Source of the DNA: Symsagittifera roscoffensis
Taxonomy: Eukaryota > Xenacoelomorpha > Acoela > Convolutidae
DNA length: 64,000 nucleotides
NCBI RefSeq assembly: GCF_963678635.1
Contig: NC_087062.1
Span: 97,701,705 to 97,765,704 of the forward strand
Direction: 5' to 3'
Positions 20,601-29,489 of this stretch are shown here, piece after piece. Positions within the stretch are counted from its first letter, which is position 1, and the number at the start of each line of letters is the position of its first letter. The notes beneath the pieces were generated by a model. It was given only the letters and a program-made list of their open reading frames with translations, searched no databases and was not told where the DNA came from. The translations under genes were made by a program, and so were the position numbers.

Positions 20601-23600
20601 AACCACTGGGACCTATAGGTTTTTAACTGGATTTTACGGATTGGGCGATATGCCAAAAGAATTCCAGAGGGTTATGGATTCTTTATTGAAAAACATTCTT
20701 TTTACCAATTGATGTATCGACGACATTTTAATAGCTTCGAAAGGTTCATTAAATGAACACAAAGCGATATTAACAAACATTTTAAACATTTTGGACAACA
20801 AGAATATGGCGGTAAAATGGGAGAAATGTGCATTTTTCCAAAAACAAATAGAGTGACTAGGTTTCAAGATATCAAATTCGGGCGTGAAACCATTGGTGGG
20901 AAAATCAAATTCGATTAAAAACCTACCAAGTCCCAAAAACATATCTGAACTTTCTTTGGGTCGCTCTTTGGGTCGATCTTTCTTTGGGTCGATCAATCAG
21001 TATATGAAATTTGTCCCGAATTTGTCTTCGCTAAGTTCTCCCCTACGACCACTTCTCGTAAAGAAATCAGTTTACCAATGGAATGACGAACATACAAAAG
21101 CGTTTGAAGAACTTAAACAACAGATAGTGAACATAACAGAGAATAATCATTTCGACATAAAAAGGATGTCAAGACTAAAGACAGACGCTTCTCATAGCGG
21201 TTTGGGAGCTACCCTAGAACAATGGGATGGGGAGAATTGGGTAACAATAACAATCGCCTCCCGATTTTTAAACAACCACGAAAGTAAATATTCGACAAAC
21301 GAACTTGAATTGTTGGGAGTAGTCTGGGCGACAGAACATTTTAAAAATTACTTTTATGGTGCTGAATTCGAAATTGTAACGGATCATAAGGCATTGTTAT
21401 CAGCATTAAATGCAAATCAGAGTAATAAAACTATGCACATCAGATTAACCCGTTGGGTAAACCGACTTTTACCATTTAGTTTCAAGATCAAGCACATACC
21501 GGGAAAAGAAATGGGATTTACAGATTTATTGTCGAGAGTACTTTCAGGAAAAGCACTCCCAACCTCACACCATGATAGCGAATTTGTAGTGACTACAGTA
21601 CAAAAGATTGTAGAAAACCTCTCTGTAAATAGCGATTGTAAAAAGAATAATTGTAAAAAGAACGAAGTGTATAATCCAGTGGATGTAAATACGATCAGTA
21701 ACTTGGATTGTAATAATCCAATGGGCGGAAAGAAAGAATTATCGCTAAGCATCCAACGGTCGTTCTTCTCGAATATTCTGAATTACCTAAACGACACTAT
21801 CAGAATTTGTAATTCCAATCACTCGCGTTCAGAGTCTTGCACAAGCGGTTGCGTTCCATTAAATTTATCAAAATTTGACTTCAATTATTTTCTTTTATCA
21901 GATAAAACCTTTTTATTTTTTCTTGCCCATTCAATACTTTTAATCAATCAGTCATTAAATGCAGATCAAAAAAACAGTTACAAGAATTCATTACATTGGT
22001 TAATTCGTTAAAAATTTCACTCAGGGCAGAAAAGAATGGAGTTTTATTGAATTTTAATAACGATACAATGTCAGACTTACACAAGAAATTACCGGCCAAG
22101 TACAAGGGAGATCTCAAATTGCCTGACAACCCGTTATCGCTCACAGATCATTGCTCAAACAAGCTTATCAAACTCATGACGGACGAAGATAAAATCCTCG
22201 AGGAGGTAAAGAAGGCGGTACAGGAAGGCAGACCATTGGACAATTTTGGAGCCCACCTAAAGAACTGCCAGAGGGACATTCACGTGAAAGAATGACTGTT
22301 ATTTAACGATAACAAATTGATATTACCGGCTGCATTAAGATCACCATTCCTGTCACTTCTTCACGAAACCCACCCAGGACAGTTCGGGATGAAAACCTTG
22401 GCAGAAAACATCTGGTGGCCACACCTATACAGAGAGATCTACCATCACGGAAAGAATTGCACTCAGTGTATCATGGCCGGTAAGAACCTAAAAGTGTTAC
22501 TAAGGACGAACAATACTGAGAAATTACCGATTCTGACTGAACCAAACGAAGAAGTAGATTTAGACTTTGCGGGCCCATTGGACAAGAGTTGGGGTAACTC
22601 AAAATACCTGTTGTTATGCATCGACCGCTTTTCAAACTTTCCGTCTGCAAAGGTAGTGAACAATACCTCGGCTTCTTCGATTTTAACTTTCATGACAGAC
22701 TACTGCCATCTTCACGGATTTCCAAAGTCCATTAGAGCCGACCATGGGTCATGTTTTACTCCGCTTGATTTTAGAAACTTCTATGAGAAGAACAACATTA
22801 AGTTAATCGGTCGGGGATCATAGATCCAACGGAGTAGTAGAAAGACTCATTTACACTGTCAAAGCTAAGCTACTGGCAATGTCGTTCAACGATCCAAAAC
22901 CATCTTTAAAAACGGCAATTGATAAAATTATTTGGAATATCCGTTCGACGAAACAATCATCCATTGGATTCTCTCCTTTCGCAAAACATTTTAATAGATC
23001 TCCCAATACGGTCTGGAAATTTTTGGTCTCTCACTCGATTAGTTTAGATAAAGGGAAGTCAATTCTATTAAAGGACAGAGCACAAGACTGGGGGCTGACG
23101 ACGCATTTGAAGATGGCTATCTGGAAAACAGAGCAATGGAGGAAAGAGGGTACGAGAGCGACCCTGCGGACAAAGTAGATAGAAATCTCCAGCGAGCTCC
23201 ACTGTCAAACCCTTTCAGCCAAGGAGGTAACTGGTTTAGAAGAACAGCTAACAGGAGGGAAGGCGAACCGTATTTTAAACCACTTGGGGGTAAACCTCTG
23301 TCAGACACGAAGCATACGGTCACATTAGACAACGGACACGTGATCAGAAAATTTGAATTAGCTTTTTAAAAAAATCAAACCGGCAGCTCCTAGGACATTT
23401 TCGGCAAGACCGAATTCGCTAATTAATAATGATGATTTAGCAGGCAAGCGAAAACGAAACTCCCCTTCCAAGAGACGAGATTCAAATGTAGGAGGCCCTT
23501 CAACGAGTTACACACCAACGGGAGGAAATACAAAAAAAAGAGGAGAACTAACACTACGAGCACGAAAGGTTCAAATTTCGACTTTAATAGCTTAGATTAT

Positions 23601-26600
23601 TCGTTAGAGTTAGACCTTTGGGATAAAGTCATTGATGACTACTTGGGTACGGAAGCAGAAACTGTATGTAATACACCGACTGTTAACTTACATAGTGATG
23701 TAGATCAGCCAAGAAGTACCGTACAAGGCCAAACAAACACTCAGACAACGATCACTATACCAACGGGCACAAGCGACGACCCAATTCGAGTGGACAGCTC
23801 TCCGGAGAAGACAGTGCAGACACCAAAAACTCCGATATCCTTCAAACATCGCGCAAAAAGGAACCCAGGCCCCCCTAAATTTTACGGGGATAGGCGTTTT
23901 ATTGACCAAATGACGCTTGGAATGGAAACCAACAGTGCAGTAGACTCCGATGACGAACTGCTAATTACGTTCTCCAGCGCAAAGAGTCCACGATCTAATT
24001 TAATTTACTGTACGACGTCCCCTTCGGATTATCTGACACCTATTGAAGAGTTCCCACGCCACACGACACTGGTTGCGGAAACCACACAAGGTCCCTTTTC
24101 AACACCCTCCTCTCAAGCAACAAAGGCCGCATGGGTCTCTCCACCATTGGTAGAAGTTACTAGTAATACCCAGGATGATGACGGCAGTGACATATCCTCG
24201 GGAACTGACGCTGATGTAAGAAGAGAGGCCGATAACTTCCATGATAGATATAACCACATGGCCTTAAACTCTGAAAACTGTTAAACTCTGATATCAAGAT
24301 ATCTTTCGTATTTGCTTGAGCCTTTATCCATTGGATAACCCAAATTTTTTTTTTTACTATTATCTAGTTACCGATTTAGTTAGTTTGCCTTAATTGTATA
24401 AATGCTACATAACCCCAGTTGTACATATCATCTTGTACATTCAGTGTTGATATCTGTGTAAACCTGTAAGTAGCCTGTATATATTACCATATAATCACCT
24501 CCATTGTAATTTGTACTCTCTGTAAATAACCATTGGTGCTAATCGTGGTTACTTTTTGTTTCAACTTTGGCCCTGGTGGAGCGAGGGGAGATGGAGTATA
24601 TGTGTGATATTGGCTACATCGACGAGCGGGCAGATATTATTTTTTTGTGCAGTGGGGAATGTTGTGATTTAGTATTTTAGTATGTTATAACCTTGACCTC
24701 TATTATCTAATTAAGTACCAGTCAATGTTCACTCTACGAAGTCCAGTGGACTTCGGATCACTAGTTGCTCTTTTTAGACTACAGTCAGTTTTAATTCAAA
24801 CTTTACTTTTTATTCTCTTTTAATATTAGTTAGATACAATAGTTACCAGTGGTAAACATATACTTTTATTACAAAGATCGCCACTTTGGCCAATTTGGGA
24901 CAATTAACGCGCGATGTTTTTCGCACTATTAACGTGTAAGCGGAGATTTAATCCGTCTTAGAAATCGTTCCAAATTGGTTAAAGGAAGCTTGTTTTCCCT
25001 AATTGATTTGTTACTAGGAGCAAAATCTATCACTTTGTGCTTTATATGGCGTGTGGGGATGGTTTTCATAAAAAATCTAAAACAAAAAAAATAATTTCAT
25101 TTCATTTTAAAAGATTTAATTTTTTCATCTGATAACTGCTCCATAGACCTTAAAAACAGTCGGAACATTCAGGTCTTCTCTTTGATACGAGTAGTCTTGT
25201 TGTTCTCCTGCTCCACACGATATGCAAAAATCAAAATTTGATTTTTTGCCTGTGAAATTGAATTTTAAATTATGTTTTAGGCCACTTTCCTTCATAGAAC
25301 ACGGTAATTAAGAAAAATCATGAACTACAAAGTTCATGCATCAAAACCACTGCAAATAAGTATACACAAGCAGGTGTGGATTTTCTCGGGTGGGCGGTTT
25401 CTTTTCCGCGATCTTTATCTTCCGCGACTTTTATTTGTTTGAGTCGACCAAATTAATTTTTTGAGTTCTACCAAATTAGTTTAAAGACCTTATTTTGACC
25501 AAACTTTCTGCACCGCAAAAAGGCGTTTTTAGGCACTTGGAAAATTTTGACCAACAATTCGCGTTTTTTTTTGGCGCGCGCTCCTTCTCAAAATTAGTAT
25601 ATTTTGGCGCCAAAGACACCGTTAGAAAAATCAAATTTAGGGTCAGACAGACAAAAAATGGATATCTCAAAATAGTACAAAGGCTCGGCAGGAGGTTGAA
25701 TCCCTGAGGAGGGCGAAGTGTCCGCGCCCGCCCCTTCCCCCTAAATCCGCTGGTGTACTCGAGCATACAAGCAGCCTTTTTCTTCAATTCAACATTGTTA
25801 TATTAAATTTGACTAAAAAGTTTTTTATTCTGGACAGATGAATGGGACTTTTGATTGTAATTTTTTTAAAATCGGGAATCTATTGTATTAAAAAAAAACA
25901 TTTTTTTTGCCTCAATTCTGATTGGATTGATTTAGTTTGCCGCTTGCGCTTCATTGGGACGAAATGTATTGCACGTTAATCGTCTCAAATTTGCCGATTT
26001 AGCTGTTTCAGAACCCCCCATGATTTTACAAACGTTCACAGGTAAAATCTACTTTTAACTTTAGCTCAGGACGTCAATAGCTTTCAGACTTATTGAAAAT
26101 TCTGTCAAAACTAGCCGGTTAAAAAATCGAATGTTATCAGATTAAAAACTATACGGAAAAGAATTAATGTTTCGCTTTTGTCAAAAACTGGTAGGATAAA
26201 CTTTTCTGAAGTTAACCAGTTTGATTACTGTAGTGAAAATATGTTAGTGGAGATTATTTTTGAGAAGTAACCGAAAGTAAGCCATAGAATTTTTTGTATT
26301 TGTTTCAGTGCTTTTTTCCTCCTCAAGCTCTCTACCCCAAATCGCATAAGCATCAAATTTATAACGTAACGAGGGGTCCTACAAGGTTGATAAAGTTGGT
26401 CAAAATGTATTTGTCAAAGCTTAATTAGTCCGCATGCCAAATTTTGTAACAGAAAAAAGTGAACAGAAAATTTAATTTTTAAGTGTCGAAGGGTGGGGGA
26501 AAGAGCCTAATTCATTAAACAATTAAGTAAAAGTCAGCAAAGAGAGTGGAGTGTAGAGTTCCTACTTATTGATGAAAAATTTGTTCGGCAAGATTGTTTT

Positions 26601-29329
26601 CGATTTGTTTCAGTCGTTTTTTCTGTCTCGCTGGCTATGTCACTGCAACTAACTCGACGAGTAGACTACCTGAAATCGGCGATAAGCTCAGATTCCGCGA
26701 ACTGATCCAAAACTCTTTCCTCGACGTGAATTGGTTCTCATTCCGCGCAGAGGACACCGAAAATTGTGAGTATTTCAACAAATAAAAAAAGCAAAATCTG
26801 ATTATAGAGTAGCGATGCGGAAGAGTATATATTCTACGTCTAACAGCCGAATGGTTACAGGTTCGAGGCCCACCATGATCTGTGCTCGTTGCTTGACGGT
26901 GATTCAACTTTTTCCTGCATAGAAAACATAAACAATTAGCAGTTGATTCTCAACAACAGTCACAGAAAACAGTGAAAAGTTGAACCGGTTTTATTTTTTT
27001 CCATTTGTCTTTTTCCTAAAAACTTTAAGATTGTGGCTACTGACGAGTTTTTTTTAACGAAAATGGTTCAATTTTTGTCCGCGGAATCATGACGTACATT
27101 AACCTTGCCCGTTCTCTTCTGCTCTTTTGTAAAAAAAATAATAAAACCAGCCGAAGTATAAACCAACCGAAAATGCACGGCGGGGGGGGGGGGGTGTTCA
27201 ACATTACCAACGTCTTGCATATTCGGGTCATTGCTGATTAATTTCAATTCAAAATCGAACCCTTTTTTGAACATTTAAATTACCATGATGATATTCTGTA
27301 AATCAACGAAAACGATTCTTTTTTTTCGCAATTAAAATACAGTTCTTTTTTTCGGATCCGTTAAAAAAGTTTGGAGGGTAAAATTTTAGGGATATGGGGT
27401 CTAAGATGTAGTCGATTTGTGTTGCGTCAAAGTAATAGAGCACGCTTAATTTTTCTCGAAAGCGAAGAAATTGGTACCTTTTTTTTCAGTCGGATGCTGT
27501 TCGTTTCAAGAGGATGAATATGTGAACAACGGCCAACAGTTTGGATTATCCCCTTCCGAGTTTTTCTTCAAAGTATTCGATCTGAGAGATTTAAAAGACG
27601 TCAGGAATTTGGTCTTCGTTCGGGTGAGAATTTTGATTATTTCATCTCGTAATCCAAAACAACACTGCTCGTATCATGGCGAAGCTCTGGATGTTCCGAC
27701 TGCCCCTTAAGGTCTATGGAGCGGTAATCACATGAAAAAATTAACAGTAATAGCAGTTAATTAGCAGTAATTAACATGCATTTTTTTTCTTAATCTGAGA
27801 TTTTTTTGTGTAATTTAACTCCGAGTTGAACTAAGGCAATCTAACTGGTCCCAGTGTTTCAATATACAGCTCAGTAAAATTAAGACTTAAGTTTTGATAT
27901 TGCCAGTCCAAAATGCATATTTTGTCAAAATATGATTTTCAAATGTAACAAGACTGCTCATATCAGGGCGAGGCCCTGAATGTTCCGACTGCTTTTTACT
28001 ATGGAGCAAAAAATCACATGAAAAAATTTAATGTAAAAAGAATATAAAAAAATTTAAACTTGAGATTTTTTCGTGAAAATCATCCCCCCACACGCCATTT
28101 AAAACACAAAAAGATTAAATCTCCGCTTACGCTTTCATAGCGCGAAATATATCGTGCGTTAATTGTCCCAAATTGGCCAAAATGGCACTCTTTAAACCCC
28201 CATAACATTACGAAAAATGATCACAGGTAAAATATCTTTTCAAATTTAAGCTCAAGGCAACAATACTTTTTGAATGTTATAAAAAAATTTCATCAAAAAT
28301 GGCTAGTTAAAAAGTCGAAATTTGTCTGAAGAAAAAAACCCACCCCGAGCACAAAAATTCCATTACCTTCGTTACTTTCGACAATAAAATTTATCCGAAC
28401 TGAAGATTTTAAAAACCGTTGAAGATTTTTAACAATCAATTCAAGTGAGCAGTTTTAACACCAATTTTTTAAAATTTTTTTAAACATGATTGTTTTTAAG
28501 GTAAAAAAAAGAGCGTAACAATTGTGCTCGGTAGAGCTTTTTTCTTAGACTAACCTAATTTTTAACAGGGCTTCGGATACTTTTTGTTAAGTTGAAAAGT
28601 TGTGATTTTAGCATGCTCTAAACTAGTTTATGCGCTATGAAGGCGCCTTTAGAAAAATTTAGAAAAATTTCGGCCCAAAATGGATTACTTAAAAAGTACC
28701 AAAGGGGGGTCGGAGGGGGGTCGAATCCCTGAGGGGAGGGAGGAGGAGGCGTCCGTAACCTCCACCCCCCCCCCCCCCCCCCCCCCAAATCCACCCCTGG
28801 CGCTATGTGATTGTTTGGATGTTGAAAATTTTTCGCGATTTTTGCATGCGTGGCGAATTTATCCGCATTGATTTGGTCTAAATTGAAACTAATTATTTTC
28901 AAAATGAAGTTGGGTCTGTCAATATCAAAAATTAGGTGCTAACGGGTTATTTGAAACAATTTTCGAAGTCAATTTTTGAAAATATTCCTGAATAAGTTCT
29001 TTAAAAAGATCAATTAATGTGAGAGTCAGTGTAATTTTTAGTCATATTGGGATACTACCATCTGCATGAACGTTATCAGTCAGCTAAGCTACGGAACTGG
29101 AGACGTACTTAAAATAATGGGGGGCAGGGGACCCAACTCTTCCTTCACTCTACCCCCCATTGGGTACTCTGGCGAGGAGGTCATCACATTTGACGGATAC
29201 TTACAAGTCCAGCGGGTTCTGACTTTCGACTGGTTCCGCAGAAATGTGATTTGTGGCGAGAAACCGCATGTTTGTACAAGACAATACGATGAAATGCTTA
29301 GCAGCCGAGCCTCTCATTTATTCGATTAG
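17497..29329 (+). CDS. Gene 1: unrecognised multi-exon gene, paralogue of gene 2
   Basis: Join 17497-17617, 26614-26765, 27490-27623, 29042-29329; the first two bases complete a codon from an unseen 5' exon. The joined frame is open for 230 residues and ends TAG at 29327. Introns are GT-AG, phases 2, 1 and 0, and 8996, 724 and 1418 bp long. Aligned with gene 2 it shares FILP-x4-EELG-x2-C-x2-F, RFFCL, NWFSFR, GCCS, GLSP-x-E and an IC-x-NVISQ block. Conserved cysteines (CC in exon 3, three in exon 4) suggest an extracellular or disulfide-containing protein, but no signal peptide is visible because the start is missing. I do not recognise the family. The first intron contains the G1 retrotransposon and R-repeat DNA. 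A candidate polyadenylation signal AATAAA lies at 29480. Confidence 0.75.
18103..18325. repeat. GTCGCGGCGGTCGAAAAATTT minisatellite
   Basis: About ten degenerate units of 21-23 bp (GTCGCGGCGGTCGAAAAATTT and variants) decay towards the right edge. The unit is GC-rich at one end and A/T-rich at the other. It lies just left of element G1. Confidence 0.85.
18406..18617 (+). repeat. G1 5' LTR
   Basis: Starts TGTTGTGATTTAG and ends ACTTTTATTA. It contains a hairpin at 18483-18501 (CGAAGTCC, loop AGT, GGACTTCG). Confidence 0.9.
18617..19335 (+). pseudogene. G1 gag (matrix/capsid part)
   Basis: The ATG at 18617 is formed by the last LTR base plus the primer-binding site and starts MAQSTT. The first frame runs to 18868. 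A frameshift between 18829 and 18868 leads to the frame EVMRVYEQAEEKRLAEEKR..., a charged helix followed by a capsid-like region with FERYKLLSSKQKDRESYEQF. A stop at 19229 interrupts NCDLQRRLLSEALNPLDAL, which ends at 19335. The order and the SYEQF / LQRRLLSEALNP blocks are typical of arthropod-type Gypsy Gag. Confidence 0.75.
18618..18627 (+). promoter_or_regulatory. G1 primer-binding site (tRNA-Ser type)
   Basis: TGGCGCAGTC directly abuts the LTR and is complementary to the 3' end expected of a tRNA-Ser, the primer class used by Drosophila 17.6 and 297. It overlaps the gag ATG at 18617. Confidence 0.7.
19328..20263 (+). pseudogene. G1 nucleocapsid and protease
   Basis: Two zinc knuckles lie near residues 36-66 of this 311-residue frame: CMKCGNAFTKGHLNVC and CNICKYKGHFGRLC (C-x2-C-x4-H-x4-C). 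An aspartic-protease motif VPVDSASPVSLM follows at about residue 160, with Ala where Gly is usual (DSG/DTG to DSA). After it comes NGWIADKTPFFITS and then the spacer to RT. The frame ends at 20263 by a 1-nt shift; RT continues in the next frame. Confidence 0.8.
20264..21000 (+). pseudogene. G1 reverse transcriptase
   Basis: Recognisable RT blocks are MEKEGHIVKL, SPIVITRKKKDG, NKYQMPNV, a SSLVLKNAYSQL block (Asp to Asn at the first catalytic position expected after the hydrophobic strand), TGFYGLGDMPKEFQRVMD and CIDDILIASKG, the YxDD-type box. A TGA at 20710 precedes CIDD and another TGA at about 20854 replaces the residue before LGFKIS. A short duplication GRSLGRSFFGS appears near 20960. Confidence 0.85.
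21001..22011 (+). pseudogene. G1 RNase H and linker
   Basis: RNase H motifs RLKTDASHSGLGATLEQ, STNELELLGVVWA and IVTDHKALLSAL occupy about residues 95-180 of the frame 20884-22011. KHIPGKEMGFTDLLSR follows. The Asn-rich linker (about 21600-21980) has repeated NCKKN units. The frame shifts near 22000 into the integrase zinc-finger region. Confidence 0.85.
21996..23178 (+). pseudogene. G1 integrase
   Basis: The HHCC zinc finger lies at about 22350-22470 (LLHETHPGQFGMKTL ... CTQC). The core has first Asp in EVDLDFAGP, second Asp in IRADHGSCF and Glu in SNGVVERLIYTVKA. A TGA at 22293 lies upstream of the finger, and a frameshift at about 22815 separates the second Asp from the Glu. Downstream IRSTKQSSIGFSPF is the usual post-core block. 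Confidence 0.85.
23095..24284 (+). pseudogene. G1 C-terminal pol tail
   Basis: Three frames joined by shifts near 23369 and 23550 cover this tail. An SH3-like strand set (GGKPLSDTKHTVTL...HVIRKFELAF) is followed by a basic region (GKRKRNSPSKRRD). A long Ser/Thr/Pro/Asp-rich tail contains RNPGPPKFYGDRRF and ends with TAA at 24282. No transmembrane segment is seen, so there is no sign of an env gene. Confidence 0.6.
24285..24659 (+). other. G1 3' untranslated region and polypurine tract
   Basis: Contains several TGTAAATAA / TGTACAT repeats at 24400-24540, a purine-rich stretch GGTGGAGCGAGGGGAGATGG at about 24577, and the terminal tract AGTGGGGAA directly before the LTR, the likely plus-strand primer. 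Confidence 0.6.
24660..24871 (+). repeat. G1 3' LTR
   Basis: Matches the 5' LTR with five substitutions, all in the last 70 bp. Confidence 0.9.
24876..25230 (-). repeat. R-family dispersed repeat
   Basis: Reverse complement of the R sequence seen at 27950-28350 and 39215-39740. Shared blocks are CCAATTTGGGACAATTAACGC, GGCGTGTGGGGATG and a decayed GTCGGAACATTCAGG. Its left end is interrupted by G1. Confidence 0.75.
25440..25753 (-). repeat. S-family MITE copy
   Basis: Reverse complement of the S element. It ends at 25753 in CTAAATCCGCTGG and contains GGCGCC, TATACTAATTTTGAG and CTGCCGA blocks shared with 7043-7366 and 35279-35470. Confidence 0.65.
25890..26165 (+). repeat. R-family repeat, diverged copy
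   Basis: Shares CGCTTGCGC/TTAATCGTC, AACCCCCCATGATTTTAC, TTCACAGGTAAAATC and GTCAAAACTAGCCGGTTAAAAAA-type blocks with R copies at 28150 and 39480. Confidence 0.6.
26614..26765 (+). CDS. Gene 1 exon b
   Basis: Acceptor TTGTTTCAG, donor T|GTGAGT. Encodes RFFCLAGYV...NWFSFRAEDTEN; phases 2 in and 1 out, equal to gene 2 exon 46195-46355. Confidence 0.85.
26810..26880 (+). repeat. tRNA-derived SINE head or tRNA pseudogene
   Basis: An A-box-like TAGCGATGCGG (26810-26820) and a B-box-like GGTTCGAGGCC (26860-26870), about 40 bp apart, resemble an RNA polymerase III promoter of tRNA origin. No clean cloverleaf is evident. It sits in intron b of gene 1. Confidence 0.4.
27182..27194. repeat. G13 homopolymer
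   Basis: A run of 13 G in AT-rich intron DNA of gene 1. Confidence 0.9.
27490..27623 (+). CDS. Gene 1 exon c
   Basis: Acceptor TTTTTTCAG, donor CGG|GTGAGA. Encodes GCCSFQEDEYVNNGQQFGLS...; phase 1 in, 0 out. Matches GCCSYQVDTYLQYGQKNGLS of gene 2. Confidence 0.85.
27655..28350 (+). repeat. R-family repeat copies in gene 1 intron c
   Basis: Two heads (27660 and 27955: CTGCTCRTATCAKGGCGA then ATGTTCCGACTGC) are followed by the R body to 28350, closely matching 39215-39740 in the gene 2 intron. Confidence 0.75.
28618..28800 (-). repeat. S-family MITE fragment with C22 tract
   Basis: Reverse complement of the S terminus (CCAGGGGTGGATTTGG). C22 at 28765-28786 is the longest homopolymer in the window. 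Confidence 0.6.
29042..29329 (+). CDS. Gene 1 terminal exon d
   Basis: Acceptor TAATTTTTAG, stop TAG. Encodes 95 residues beginning SYWDTTICMNVISQLSYG, with ICGEKPHVCTRQY near the C-terminus. It lacks the 40-residue tail of gene 2. Confidence 0.85.
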   Translation, partial: SYWDTTICMNVISQLSYGTGDVLKIMGGRGPNSSFTLPPIGYSGEEVITFDGYLQVQRVLTFDWFRRNVICGEKPHVCTRQYDEMLSSRASHLFD

Positions 29330-29479
29330 AATTCATGCAACACAACCCATATCAAGACATAGTCACGAAAAATCATAGTCAATAACAAACATTATATAAT
29401 AAAAATTGATCCTGATTTTAAAATGATAAAGATTGCAACAATTGAAAATTTTCGAGAACAGTTTTTTTTCTATCAACTC

Positions 29480-29485
29480 AATAAA
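29480..29485 (+). terminator. Candidate polyadenylation signal of gene 1
   Basis: AATAAA about 150 bp after the stop codon; the first canonical hexamer seen downstream. Confidence 0.45.
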
Positions 29486-29489
29486 TGCA

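Larger units (their letters stand above)
18406..24871 (+). mobile_element. Ty3/Gypsy element G1, nearly full length
   Basis: Two 212-bp LTRs (18406-18617, 24660-24871) differ at 5 positions (about 97.6% identical). A primer-binding site lies at 18618 and a purine-rich tract AGTGGGGAA just before the 3' LTR. Gene order is Gag, NC zinc knuckles, protease, RT, RNase H, integrase, C-terminal tail. The flanks are GAAAG before and CAAAG after, so a 4-bp AAAG target duplication (or 5 bp with one mismatch). About ten frameshifts or stops make it non-autonomous. It lies in the first visible intron of gene 1 and splits an R repeat. Confidence 0.9.

Noticed and set aside
20710-20856. In-frame TGA codons in G1 RT as evidence of an alternative genetic code
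   Set aside because: Host exons end in TAG and TAA and cannot test this, but G1 also has TAA stops and frameshifts, so mutation decay explains the TGAs.
26810-26880. Functional tRNA gene
   Set aside because: No clean cloverleaf or acceptor pairing; only the promoter boxes are recognisable.
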